DNA of 32,188 nucleotides from Promicromonospora citrea (GCF_013004695.1 NZ_JABEMG010000046.1:1-32188); one strand, 5' to 3'; shown: positions 8,022-16,100, counted from the stretch's first letter. The notes: generated by a model from the letters alone, not told the origin. Program-made: numbers and translations.

Positions 8022-8275
8022 CCGACGTGCGGTCCGTCAGCAGTTCGATCGCACTCACCGTCCCATCCGTTGTTTCGTCGGCGCGAGTCTGACACCGCGC
8101 TAGTACCGGGCCGACAATAGGTGGACACCCGGGCGTCGAACCAGCCGAACCGCGGGACCTCTTTCCCGGCGAGGAGTGGGTCTACCTGCGCAAGGAACCT
8201 CGGTAAGGCCTGTCCTGTGAATGGCCTGGCCGCAGGGCCGGCAATGTCCGGGTTGTGGGTGTTGGGCGTGGTGAG

Positions 8276-8344
8276 GTGACCGATGCGGCCTCCGCGCGGA
8301 TCGAGCAGTTGCTGCCCTCGGCGGACGGGCCGTGCCGGGGACGA
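8276..8344 (+). pseudogene. Remnant of IS5-like transposase N-terminus
   Basis: The frame at 8276 reads VTDAASARIEQLLPSADGPC, closely resembling the start of IS5/IS427-type transposases (LTDAAWxRIEPLLPP). Homology fades after about 23 residues, and no DDE domain or terminal inverted repeats are visible, so only a scar remains. The whole interval 8022-8538 has no intact gene. Just upstream, a gene-like plus-strand tail (DLFPGEEWVYLRKEPR then TAA at 8204-8206) is open only from 8093 and may be another broken gene end. Confidence 0.4.
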
Positions 8345-8538
8345 GAGAGGGTACAGATGATCATCGACGCCGACGGACCCTGGACGTCAGCCGCCCGACT
8401 CGTCGTCGACGGCGAGCATTCTGGTGTGGAGCACGGCGTCACCCATGCGACGGAGTCGTCAACGCACCCAAGCGGATGAAGATGGGCCGGCCACCTCGCC
8501 GAAGACCGTGCGCCTCGGGACACCGCCTTGCCGACCAG

Positions 8539-9312
8539 TCAGGGCGATCCCCAGGTCACGCTGCCGCCGTGGTTGTGGTAGACGATCCTGTAGTCATTCG
8601 CCAGGGCCCAGCGCTCGGCAGCGGTGCGCAGCGTGCCGTTCCCCGAGTTGAGAAAGTCCGTCGCAACACGCTCAACGCCCGGACCGCGCCTCTTGAGCAA
8701 GCGGCACAGGATCGCCTCGGTGCCGGGCTGCCCGACCCTGATCGCGACGAGCGCGTACTTCCGTCCGAGCCGATCGACCGTGTACGGCATGGCACGGTCA
8801 AGCGCAACGCGATAGCGCGCTCGGCCGACCGCCCGTAATGCCGACGTGATGCGTCGGCCGTCCTGCGGGTCAGGATATTCGCCATCGTCGGTGATCAGTG
8901 CTACACCCTCCTCGATCAACGCCATCGCGGAGGCGACCATCGTCATCTCGTGCGGGAGCAGCCCATCGGTGTTCAGTACGTCACGGGAGCCGGCCTCTTT
9001 GAGATTCCTGACCGCCGCCGTGTTGCCATCGAGGTAGGCACGGTGGAGCGGGCTGTCGCCCCTGTCAGCACGTTGGTCCAGGTCGGCCCCGTTCCGGACG
9101 AGCTCCTCCAACCTTTCCCTGTCCGACGCGGCATCGACGAGCGCCTTCTGCTGCTCACGTGTCTCGATCCTTCGGTCATCCACAGCCAACTTTCGCCTGA
9201 ACGCTATCTCCTCGAAGAGGAAATAGAGTCCGAAACCTACGAAAGCAAGGAGCACGGGACCTACAAGAAAAGCGAGGACTCCGAGGACAAAGTGCCACTG
9301 TGCGCTGTCCAC
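8539..9312 (-). CDS. Membrane-anchored protein with ankyrin-like repeats
   Basis: A 257-residue protein. One hydrophobic segment close to the N-terminus (about residues 6-32, WHFVLGVLAFLVGPVLLAFV onward) is followed by a charged stretch with coiled-coil character (RRIETREQQKALVDAASDRE). Ankyrin-like repeats come next: ELVRNGADLDQRADRGDSPLH, then AYLDGNTAAVRNLKEAG with NTDGLLPHEM. The C-terminal 100 residues are unassigned. The GTG at 9312 is chosen because AGAGGG lies 6 nt upstream and the membrane helix follows; the longer open frame to 9507 adds a Cys/Arg/Pro-rich stretch that does not look translated. The first third is only about 50% GC, well below the rest of the window, suggesting foreign origin. 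Function unknown. Confidence 0.7.
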   Translation of the reverse strand: MDSAQWHFVLGVLAFLVGPVLLAFVGFGLYFLFEEIAFRRKLAVDDRRIETREQQKALVDAASDRERLEELVRNGADLDQRADRGDSPLHRAYLDGNTAAVRNLKEAGSRDVLNTDGLLPHEMTMVASAMALIEEGVALITDDGEYPDPQDGRRITSALRAVGRARYRVALDRAMPYTVDRLGRKYALVAIRVGQPGTEAILCRLLKRRGPGVERVATDFLNSGNGTLRTAAERWALANDYRIVYHNHGGSVTWGSP

Positions 9313-9542
9313 CAACTTCCCTCTTTCCACAGTCTTCGCTTCTGCGATGTCAGCCTGTGACCGAGGGTCCCTGAGAGCGCTCGGGACCCCTCCCGAGGAT
9401 TGACCGTTGCTCGCCCGCACCGGCCACACGGGCCGTGGTCCGACAGGTGACAGACGTGGCCTATTTGCGCAGCAGCCCCCACGAACCTGCCGACAGAGAG
9501 GTCGCACGCGAACGAGGTTGTGCCGTCGTCGTCACGCAGACC

Positions 9543-10940
9543 TCAGCTCCGCACACCCCGCGCCCTCGGCGTCAGCGACGGCCCGACCGACGCCGGGTCC
9601 GGCTTCTTCTTGCCGTCCTCCCCGACCATCCGCGGCGCGGGCTTGATGGGCCACCGCTCGACCACCTGACTCCGCAGCTCGTAGCCCCGCGCGGCGGCCA
9701 CGACGTCCCACACGACGGCGGCGACCACGACCACGACCGAGCCTGTCAGTGTGACCAGGGCCTGCGTCACGAAGCCACCGAAGGTCTCGTCCGCGTCGCC
9801 GTACAGCGACGCGACGTCCGCCATCCCGCCGGTGCCGAGGCTGTACACGGCCCAGCCGAACGTGGTCCCGAGCGCGGCGACGAGGGCCAGGGCCTGCGCG
9901 ATGAGGACCGGCTGACGATTGGCGTACCTGCGCAGCAGCGCCTGCGGTGGGCGGGGACCGTCCGGGGCGGCCAGCGCCTCACGGAGGATCTGCTGCTCGC
10001 GCCGCTGCACCGCCGAGTCGGCGAAGGAGCCGACGACCAGGAGCGCGACCGCCCCCACCATGAAGGCCGCGAACACCCAGGTACCGGCGACGAGCACCAT
10101 CTCGACGGCGTCGTCGTACTCCTGGCGCGGACCAGGGTCGGTCCTGGTGCGGTAGGGATGGGTGACGAACAGCCAGACCTGCATGAGGCCGAACCCGAGC
10201 ACGAAGCACGCACTGCCCAGGTACTCGTACCGGGTGGCTCGTCGACGCAGGTGCACCAGGTCGGGCGGGAGCTCGACCTCGTCCTTCGCGGGGCCCGCGG
10301 ACGTGGCCCGCCGCCACGCGGCCCGCTCGTCGGCCGTGGTCCAGTGCGCGGCGATCTCCAGCCGACGCCAGTGGTGCGCGGGACGGCCTGCCAGCGCGAG
10401 CAGCACGAACACCGCGCCGACCCCGGTGGCCGCGAGGAAGCCCCCGAGGATGTGCTGCTCGCTGTCGTTGATCGTGAAGGCCGCGATCACGGACATCAGC
10501 AGCCCGATCCCCGCGAGCAGCACGGACATGACGAGGAACGCGAGGAACGGCGGCTCGGCCGCCACCAGGTCGACCTGGCTCGGGTGCGGCACCGCCGTGC
10601 GGGGCGCACCCTCCCGGGCGGCCCGGACCAGGGCGCGTGAGGTGATCGCCTCCCGCAGCGCGAACAGCGCCGCGAGCGCCACCCCGGCACAGAGCGGAAG
10701 CACCAGCACCGGCATCATGCCGGCCCGGGCGAGCTGGTCGAGCGCACGGCTCAGGGCGGGCTCGCCGGACAGGGCCTCGTCGCCGATCACCGCCACGGCG
10801 AGGAGGAGGACGAACGCGGCCCCGATGCCGAGGAGGAACGGGGCGAGCGCGTTGATCGCTCCGTTCACGAGTCGCCCGACGAAGCTCACCGGGTACACGC
10901 GCCAGTGCGGCTCCACTGCCGCAGGTCGTCGTGTCGTCAT
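9543..10940 (-). CDS. Multi-pass membrane protein of unknown function
   Basis: A 465-residue integral membrane protein. Hydrophobic segments lie near residues 27-52, 75-95, 130-155, 165-185, 245-262, 285-310, 350-372 and 385-415, giving about eight helices in four pairs. They are separated by Arg- and acid-rich cytoplasmic loops such as HHWRRLEIAAHWTTADERAAWRR and SAVQRREQQILREAL. The C-terminal tail is basic and Pro-rich. No known catalytic or transport motif was recognised. It is divergent from the small membrane protein gene at 11057 with 116 bp between starts. A TAGACT box nine bases before the ATG implies a leaderless or nearly leaderless transcript. The 230 bp between its stop and the ankyrin gene show nothing coding. 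Confidence 0.8.
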   Translation of the reverse strand: MTTRRPAAVEPHWRVYPVSFVGRLVNGAINALAPFLLGIGAAFVLLLAVAVIGDEALSGEPALSRALDQLARAGMMPVLVLPLCAGVALAALFALREAITSRALVRAAREGAPRTAVPHPSQVDLVAAEPPFLAFLVMSVLLAGIGLLMSVIAAFTINDSEQHILGGFLAATGVGAVFVLLALAGRPAHHWRRLEIAAHWTTADERAAWRRATSAGPAKDEVELPPDLVHLRRRATRYEYLGSACFVLGFGLMQVWLFVTHPYRTRTDPGPRQEYDDAVEMVLVAGTWVFAAFMVGAVALLVVGSFADSAVQRREQQILREALAAPDGPRPPQALLRRYANRQPVLIAQALALVAALGTTFGWAVYSLGTGGMADVASLYGDADETFGGFVTQALVTLTGSVVVVVAAVVWDVVAAARGYELRSQVVERWPIKPAPRMVGEDGKKKPDPASVGPSLTPRARGVRS

Positions 10941-10949
10941 GGCGCCGGC

Positions 10950-10955
10950 AGTCTA
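10950..10955 (-). promoter_or_regulatory. -10 box TAGACT of the membrane protein gene
   Basis: On the minus strand TAGACT lies 9 nt before the ATG at 10940. Transcription would start within about three bases of the start codon. No clear -35 is visible. Confidence 0.45.
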
Positions 10956-11056
10956 TCGATGACCACGAGATGGGGCCCGGCAAGCCTGTCCGCTAGACCT
11001 GAAGGGGCGCCGCACCCGTGGCACACTCGCGTCGCAACAGACGCTCGGAGGCACCG

Positions 11057-11686
11057 GTGCGATCAAACTTCTTCTGGACGGCCAACCGGATGACCGCGGC
11101 ATGGCTCTTCGGCATGGTCGCGTCCGCCGGCGGCTTCGGCGCGCTCGCAGAGGCTGCTCGCCTGCCGCCGGCGGTCCTCGGCGTGCCGGCGCTACTGGGG
11201 TCCGCGGTTCTGATCATCCCGCTCCTGCGGATCCTTGCCCGCCAGGTCGATGGGGTTGCTGCCCACGCGTCCGTGCAGCGACCGCACGGCGTCGTCATCC
11301 CCGCTTCGGCCCTGACCCTGTCGTCCGACACCGGCAGAGAGCTCGGCCTCCAGACCGCTGGGCTGAATGCGTCAGGTGGCAGTCCTGTCGCACTGGTCGT
11401 GCTGCCAGATCGTGTCGAGGTCTGGAGCGGCCGCAATGAGTCGAAACCTCGTTGGTCGGCCGAGGCGGCCGCCCTGACGGCCACGGTGGGCCTGGTCCGA
11501 GTGGGCCTGGCGAACAACTGGGACGTCGTTCGCCTGACGGACGGCACGACAACCCTGGCAGTCTCTCCGCGCTACGGGACGTTGCCGCTCGATGCGGGCG
11601 GGGACATCGACCGCGTGCTCGCCGAGCTCGGGCTCGACCCAGCGGCGGTGCGTCGAGCGTCGTCCACGGCGAGTCCCGAGCGGTAG
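11057..11686 (+). CDS. Small membrane protein, paralogue of the 16217-16807 gene
   Basis: A 209-residue protein with two N-terminal membrane helices (about residues 12-32 and 38-56). A beta-rich cytoplasmic domain then contains GGSPVALVVLPDRVEVWSG, RWSAEAAAL and LAVSPRYGTLPLDAGGDID, resembling a small PH-like domain. Its start RSNFFWTANRM and the GGSPxALxxLxDRVExW and LAVxPRY segments recur in the minus-strand gene at 16217-16807, so the two are paralogues. The GTG at 11057 is chosen because GGAGG precedes it at the same distance as in the paralogue and both proteins then begin M-RSNFFWTA. Function is unknown; the pair flanks the AAA+/TPR module. Confidence 0.75.
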   Translation: MRSNFFWTANRMTAAWLFGMVASAGGFGALAEAARLPPAVLGVPALLGSAVLIIPLLRILARQVDGVAAHASVQRPHGVVIPASALTLSSDTGRELGLQTAGLNASGGSPVALVVLPDRVEVWSGRNESKPRWSAEAAALTATVGLVRVGLANNWDVVRLTDGTTTLAVSPRYGTLPLDAGGDIDRVLAELGLDPAAVRRASSTASPER

Positions 11687-11784
11687 GCAGCGCGCACCGC
11701 ACATCTGCCGGTACTCCTTGCCATGCCTCCATGGGACACTCCCCCGTGCGCTACGTGACCGTGCAGTCGTCCGACGGCGGGACG

Positions 11785-12340
11785 ATGACCGACGTCCGCC
11801 CCTACCTCGCATGGCTCGGCGACCACGCGGACGAGCTGCCTCCCGGCGCCCGAGCCTTCGCGCTCGATCCGGAGCACTACGACTTCTCCCACCCGTGGTC
11901 CCCGCGCAGCGCGTCCTTCGACCGGATCTCCACGCGGTTCACCGACGACGGTGTCGAGGTCACCCTGGTACTGGCGGCGTGGGGTGGAGCCCCGCCGGAG
12001 TTCGTCGTCCGGTACCGCGGCGTGACCCACGCCGAGTCCGAGGGCGACCACGGTAGTCGCCCACGTTCCGGGCTTCTCGTCGACGAGCTGTTGCCACACA
12101 CCAACGGTGTGCGCCACGAGCTGGTCTTCACCGGCGGCACCATCACCGTGGTTGCGCACGATCTGACGGCGGGCTGGCGCGGCAAGGCCGGCCCGGAGAG
12201 TCCTCGTGATCCGGCCGACGCGACGGTGACGTGGACCTCGCGACGATGGTCTGGCATCTCCGGCATCGGCGACGCATGCTTGTCGCGGACGACTCGTTCG
12301 CGACACTCGCCGCATTCCTGGGCGTCCACGTTCGCCGGTC
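11785..12340 (+). pseudogene. Frameshifted hypothetical gene
   Basis: The frame from ATG 11785 (MTDVRPYLAWLGDHADELPP) has normal actinobacterial codon use to about 12230, coding DFSHPWSPRSASFDR, WGGAPPEFVVRYRGV and LLPHTNGVRHELVF. At 12229-12231 coding potential jumps to another frame, which continues VDLATMVWHLRHRRRMLVAD then DSFATLAAFLGVHV. A single missing base near 12230 would join them. Beyond about 12340 neither frame is convincing, and the following AAA+ gene is read from the other strand, so the 3' end is also damaged or misread. The protein family was not recognised. It is either a real pseudogene or an assembly error. Confidence 0.55.
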
Positions 12341-12405
12341 AGCCTCTCCGCCCACCATCCGCGAAGACTGCCAGGCTTGCGCTCGCCGACGTGCGACGAG
12401 CAGAC

Positions 12406-13683
12406 CTACCGGCGCCGCTTCTTCAGGTACACAACGAGCTCGTCGTAGGCACCGGCGTCGTTCCCGTACATCGCGTAATTCTTCGCGGTCTCCATCCACT
12501 CCCCGATGCTCGGGCGCACGGACCTGGCCGCGTCCTGCAGGTGCCGCTGCGTGATCGGGACCACCCGGCCGGCGGTCATCGACTCCTCCATCGCGGTCTC
12601 CGTCGCCTGCTCGCACACCAGCGCCAGGTCGGCGCCCGACGTGCCGTCGGTGGCGCGCGCGATCTTCGCGAGGTCGATCCGGTCGGCCGGCCGGCCGCGC
12701 AGGTGCAGGCGCAGGATCGCCTCGCGGCTCTCGACGTCGGGCGGCAGCACGAGCACCGTCCGGTCGAAGCGTCCCGGCCGGAGCAGGGCCGAGTCGATGT
12801 CCCACGGGTGGTTGCTCGCGCCGAGCACGAAGAGACCCTCGTTCTCGGTGCCGGCGCCGTCCAGCTCGGACAGCATCTGGTTCACCACGCCCCGCATGGC
12901 GGACCCACCGCCGCGCAGCTGCGACCGCTTCTGGCCGAGCGCGTCCAGCTCGTCGAAGAACAGGACGCACGGCCGGTTCCGGCGCGCCGTCTCGAAGATG
13001 CTGCTCAGGTTGCGCTCGCTGCTGCCGATCCACATGTCCAGCACGTCGCTCAGGCCGATCTCGTAGAAGCTCGCCCCGAGCTCCCCGGCGAGCGCCCGGG
13101 CGATGAACGTCTTGCCGCATCCGGGAGGGCCCCAGAGCAGCAGGCCGCCACGGAGCGACTTGCCGAACTCCCGGCTCAGCTCGGGGTTGCGCAGCGGCGT
13201 GAGGAAGGACTGGTCCAAGCGCTTCTTCACGCTCGCCAGCCCGCCGACGTCGGCCAGCGTGACCCCTGCCTGCCCGAGCGTGCCGAGGGTGGGCTCGGCG
13301 ACGGGCTCGCTGTCGGACCACTGCTCGAGGATCTCGTCGGCGGTGTCGGGGATGGCGGCCGCGGCAGGCTGCGGTGCGTCCGCGACCGGAACCGGGGCAG
13401 CCGCGGCGGGGGTGACCGTCGGGGCCGCCGGCGAGAGCGCGTCGGCGAGACGCCCGTAGGACGCCGCCTTCGTCTCGTCGCCGAGGGCTCGTGCGGCACC
13501 GGCCGCGACGCGCAGCGCCTCGACGTGGTCGGGTACGGCCGCGAGCACCGTGGTGGCGTGGGTGAGCGCCTCGTCCGGGCGGTCGGCCTCCGCGAGCAGC
13601 CTGGCGACGTGCGCGCGCACCTCGTGATTGGCAGGGTCTGCGGTCAGCGCGACGAGCAGTGCGTCGATCACCGGATGCGTCAT
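12406..13683 (-). CDS. AAA+ ATPase with N-terminal TPR-like helices (FtsH/Vps4-like)
   Basis: A 425-residue cytoplasmic ATPase. Residues 1-80 form helical TPR-like repeats (LLAEADRPDEALTHATTVLA). An Ala/Pro linker covers about 85-115, and the AAA module runs 140-385. Walker A is GPPGCGKT (185-192), Walker B is VLFFDE (240-245), sensor 1 is near Asn291, and the second region of homology LLRPGRFDR supplies Arg302, Arg305 and Arg308. The GGGSAMRG loop and MWIGSSERN pore-loop region are as in FtsH, p97 and Vps4. No protease domain follows; the end is a basic tail YDELVVYLKKRRR. It is likely a protein-remodelling machine. It is divergent from the TPR membrane protein, which may be its anchor or adaptor. 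TACCGT 7 nt before the ATG points to leaderless translation. Confidence 0.9.
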   Translation of the reverse strand: MTHPVIDALLVALTADPANHEVRAHVARLLAEADRPDEALTHATTVLAAVPDHVEALRVAAGAARALGDETKAASYGRLADALSPAAPTVTPAAAAPVPVADAPQPAAAAIPDTADEILEQWSDSEPVAEPTLGTLGQAGVTLADVGGLASVKKRLDQSFLTPLRNPELSREFGKSLRGGLLLWGPPGCGKTFIARALAGELGASFYEIGLSDVLDMWIGSSERNLSSIFETARRNRPCVLFFDELDALGQKRSQLRGGGSAMRGVVNQMLSELDGAGTENEGLFVLGASNHPWDIDSALLRPGRFDRTVLVLPPDVESREAILRLHLRGRPADRIDLAKIARATDGTSGADLALVCEQATETAMEESMTAGRVVPITQRHLQDAARSVRPSIGEWMETAKNYAMYGNDAGAYDELVVYLKKRRR

Positions 13684-13690
13684 TCGCCGA

Positions 13691-13696
13691 ACGGTA
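13691..13696 (-). promoter_or_regulatory. -10 box TACCGT, leaderless start of AAA+ gene
   Basis: On the minus strand TACCGT is followed by 7 nt and then the ATG at 13683, so the predicted transcript begins at or next to the start codon. No Shine-Dalgarno sequence is present, which agrees. Confidence 0.6.
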
Positions 13697-13698
13697 CC

Positions 13699-13718
13699 GG
13701 ATCGCTTTGGTCCGCTTT
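13699..13718. repeat. Tandem 10-bp direct repeat between divergent promoters
   Basis: GGATCGCTTT is followed immediately by GGTCCGCTTT, 8 of 10 bases identical and spaced one helical turn. It sits against the AAA+ gene -10 and runs into the TTGACC -35 of the TPR gene, so a bound protein could control both genes. Role inferred. Confidence 0.4.
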
Positions 13719-13745
13719 GACCCGTCCTGTCTGGACCTCTACGGT
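13717..13745 (+). promoter_or_regulatory. Canonical housekeeping-sigma promoter of TPR gene
   Basis: TTGACC (13717-13722), exactly 17 bp, then TACGGT (13740-13745). Transcription should start near 13752, giving a leader of about 47 nt before the ATG at 13799. Confidence 0.65.
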
Positions 13746-13798
13746 GTGCCTCACTCGTGCTCGATCCCGAGCCACGACCAGTGCGCCCGGGGTGGAAC

Positions 13799-15025
13799 AT
13801 GAACGAGACGGCTGCCGCCGCAGAACAGCGTGGCCAGGTCCTGCTGGAGCTCGGCCGAGGGCGCGAGGCGGAACAGCAGTTCCGCACGGCGCTGGCCATG
13901 ACCCCTGACGACCCGGAGCTCCAGGCCCAGCTCGCTCGGTCGCTCCTGCTGCAGGACCGCTACCAGGAGGCGCACGACGTCAGTCGCGACGCCGTCGGCG
14001 CGGCGCCGGAGCACGCGTTCGCCTACTCGATCCTCTCCGCATCCCTCGCCGGCCTGGAGCGCCTGCCCGAGGCGCGCACCGCTGTCCGGCAGGCCCTCGC
14101 GCTCGCACCGCACGTCGCAGGACTGCACGTGCAGGAGGCGCAGGTGCTGCTGGCGCAGAAGATGCCCGCCGAGGCGCTGGCGAGCACCACGCAGGCACGC
14201 GCGCTCGACCCGGAGGACGCCGACGCCGCGGCGGTGCAGGCCGCCGTCTTCTTCGAGCTGCAGCGGTTCGCCGAGGCCGACGAGGCGGTGCACGAGGCGC
14301 TGCGCCTGGAGCCGGAGAACGTCGCCGCGCACCGCGTCAAGGGTCTCCTGGCGCTCCGGCGCGGTGGCGGTGCCCCCGCGGTGCAGGCGCATCGGACGGC
14401 GTTGCGCCTGGAGCCCACGGACTCCGGTGCACGCGAGGGCCTCTCCTTGTCGCTCAAGTCGCGCAACCCGCTCTATGGGCTCCTGCTGCGCTACAGCATG
14501 TGGCTGCAGGCGCAGCCGAAGGGCCTGCGGATCGGTATGGCCTTGGCGCCGATGATCCTGATCCGGGCGCTGCGCCCGTTCGAGGGCCAGCTGTGGGCGG
14601 GCGTGCTCCTCGGCCTCGTGATCGCGGCCGTCGTGCTCAGCTGGAGCCTCGAGCCGCTGATGAACACCGTGCTGCTGCTCAGCCGCGACCGTCACGTGCT
14701 GGGCCGTCCGGAGCGGCTGGCCGCCTACTCCTTCCTCGGTTTCGCGGGGGCCGGTGTCGCCGTGCTCGCCGTGGGCCTGACGGCCGGCATCCCGATCTTC
14801 TCGACCCTGGCGGTCGGACTTGTCCTGTGGGCGATGGCCACCGGCTCCGCCCACCTCGTCCGGCCGGGCCTCGCCAGGGTGCTGATCATCGGGGCCGGGG
14901 TCGCCGCCGCCCTCGCGGCCCTGGCGTTCGGCGGCACGCTGGCCGGTCTGGCCGGCCTGGCCGTCGCGGTGACGGTGGTGCTGCTGGGCGGCATCGCGGC
15001 GCTCTGGTTCACCGCCTTCGCCTGA
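13799..15025 (+). CDS. TPR-repeat membrane protein
   Basis: A 408-residue protein. Residues 1-220 are about six tetratricopeptide repeats with the usual pattern (GQVLLELGRGREAEQQFRTA, LLLQDRYQEAHDVSRDAVGA, LERLPEARTAVRQALALAPH, FFELQRFAEADEAVHEALRL). The C-terminal half is membrane-embedded, with hydrophobic stretches near residues 245-265, 270-295, 310-335, 340-355 and 365-405. The TPR domain is probably cytoplasmic and offers a protein-docking surface. It is divergent from the TPR-AAA+ ATPase with shared regulatory DNA, suggesting a membrane-docked remodelling complex. That partnership is inference. The ATG at 13799 is chosen over an upstream ATG at 13757 because TPR 1 begins immediately and a GGTGGA is nearby. 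Confidence 0.85.
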   Translation: MNETAAAAEQRGQVLLELGRGREAEQQFRTALAMTPDDPELQAQLARSLLLQDRYQEAHDVSRDAVGAAPEHAFAYSILSASLAGLERLPEARTAVRQALALAPHVAGLHVQEAQVLLAQKMPAEALASTTQARALDPEDADAAAVQAAVFFELQRFAEADEAVHEALRLEPENVAAHRVKGLLALRRGGGAPAVQAHRTALRLEPTDSGAREGLSLSLKSRNPLYGLLLRYSMWLQAQPKGLRIGMALAPMILIRALRPFEGQLWAGVLLGLVIAAVVLSWSLEPLMNTVLLLSRDRHVLGRPERLAAYSFLGFAGAGVAVLAVGLTAGIPIFSTLAVGLVLWAMATGSAHLVRPGLARVLIIGAGVAAALAALAFGGTLAGLAGLAVAVTVVLLGGIAALWFTAFA

Positions 15026-15071
15026 CCGGTCACCGGCACGACGGGCAGCTCGGACGCAGTTCCGCCCCCGT

Positions 15072-15097
15072 CCCCCGCGCCGGTGATGGCGCGGGGG
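15072..15097. terminator. Bidirectional terminator between TPR and GH6 genes
   Basis: A 10-bp GC stem (CCCCCGCGCC at 15072-15081 with its complement at 15088-15097) and 6-nt loop, between the convergent genes ending at 15025 and 15109. No U-tract on either side. Confidence 0.7.
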
Positions 15098-15108
15098 GCC
15101 GTCGGCGA

Positions 15109-16053
15109 TCACACCCCGTCGATCAGCCTGATCGCCAGGTTCGGGTCGAACGTCCCCGCCGGCACCGACGGCGCCACGCCGCACGGCCCGTCCGAGACCC
15201 CGGGCGTCTTGACCCACAGCAGCATCTCGGCCCCGCCACCGACCTGCGCCGGCACACCCAGCCGCCGTCCGGCCGGGTTGCACCACCCGTCGCCGCGCCC
15301 GTTGCCGTTGCGGCTGGTGTCGACCACGAAGGGCTTGGTCGTCCCGAGATAGCCGTTCACCGCGTTCGCGTAGCTGACGGACTGGCTCGTCGTGTAGAAG
15401 TTCGAGACGTTCACCGAGAAGCCGCGGACGTTGTCGATCCCGGCCTGGTCCAGCCGGTAGGCGATCGTCGACGCGTTGGTCCAGCCGGCGTTCCCGGCGT
15501 CGAGATAGGCGTAGGTGTTCGGCGCCTTCTGCTGGAACATCTGCGTCGCGTACAGCAGCATCCCGAGCCGCTCCTCCTTCTGCGCCTGGGTCATGCAGTC
15601 CATCCCGTTCAGCGCGTCGGGCTCGATGATCACGACGGCGGGCTTGGTGCCGATCCCCGCCGCGAAGCTCGAGATCCAGGTGCGGTAGGCGCTGACGCTG
15701 CCGGCGCCTCCGCCGGAGTGGCCCGCGCAGATGTCCCGGTCCGGGATGTTGTAGGCCACGAGGACGGGCAGCTTGTCCTGCCCGTCCGCACGCCCGACGT
15801 AGCTCGCCACCGTGCTGCCGATCGAGGAGTCGTTGCCGAACCAGCGCGCGATCGGCTGGGACCCGATCGACGCCTGGATCCGGGACGCCCGGGAGTCTCC
15901 CGCGTTGGTGCGCGCCCAGACCGCGGGGAGCGAGTCAGGATTGACGTAGAAACCACTCGTCATGCCGATCGGGTCGGCTGCTGCCGCGGGTGCCGCCGGG
16001 AGAAGAAGTGCGGCGGCGGCTGCCATCGCGGCGAGGGTCTTCAGGATCTTCAT
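15109..16053 (-). CDS. Secreted GH6 endo-1,4-beta-glucanase (cellulase)
   Basis: A 314-residue secreted glycoside hydrolase family 6 enzyme that should cleave cellulose with inversion. The signal peptide MKILKTLAAM to APAAAA ends near residue 26. Family signatures are YNIPDRDICAGHSGGG (Asp107, equivalent to Asp175 of T. reesei Cel6A), VIIEPDAL (Asp146, the proton donor), NVSNFYTT, DTSRNGNG, WCNPAGRRLG and LLWVKTPGVSDGPCG (Asp288, equivalent to Asp401). The length is just the catalytic domain: there is no cellulose-binding module or linker, unusual for actinobacterial cellulases and suggesting soluble or amorphous glucans as substrate. Lack of long loop insertions favours endo- over exo-activity. 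The ATG at 16053 has an AGAGGA box upstream. Confidence 0.95.
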   Translation of the reverse strand: MKILKTLAAMAAAAALLLPAAPAAAADPIGMTSGFYVNPDSLPAVWARTNAGDSRASRIQASIGSQPIARWFGNDSSIGSTVASYVGRADGQDKLPVLVAYNIPDRDICAGHSGGGAGSVSAYRTWISSFAAGIGTKPAVVIIEPDALNGMDCMTQAQKEERLGMLLYATQMFQQKAPNTYAYLDAGNAGWTNASTIAYRLDQAGIDNVRGFSVNVSNFYTTSQSVSYANAVNGYLGTTKPFVVDTSRNGNGRGDGWCNPAGRRLGVPAQVGGGAEMLLWVKTPGVSDGPCGVAPSVPAGTFDPNLAIRLIDGV

Positions 16054-16078
16054 TCCGGAGTTCCTCTCTGAGCCCCGG

Positions 16079-16100
16079 AGCCCTTCCTCGTTGAAAGGCT
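16079..16100. promoter_or_regulatory. Candidate operator upstream of GH6 gene
   Basis: AGCCCTTC (16079-16086), 6 bp, GAAAGGCT (16093-16100): 8-bp inverted arms with one mismatch, 26 bp before the cellulase start codon. Size and place suit a sugar-responsive repressor. It is not the TGGGAGCGCTCCCA site known for CebR. Confidence 0.3.

Noticed and set aside
8255-8479. Intact small transposase gene at 8255
   Set aside because: Only about 23 residues resemble a transposase. The remainder has no DDE motif and normal IS ends are absent, so it is listed only as a remnant.
11452-13908. Plus-strand open frame of 818 residues
   Set aside because: It joins an off-frame stretch of the small membrane protein gene, the first part of the frameshifted gene and the antisense of the AAA+ gene. 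No domain spans the parts.
15109-16100. CebR-type operator (TGGGAGCGCTCCCA) near the cellulase
   Set aside because: Neither the sequence nor a close variant was found upstream of the GH6 gene or the sugar operon.
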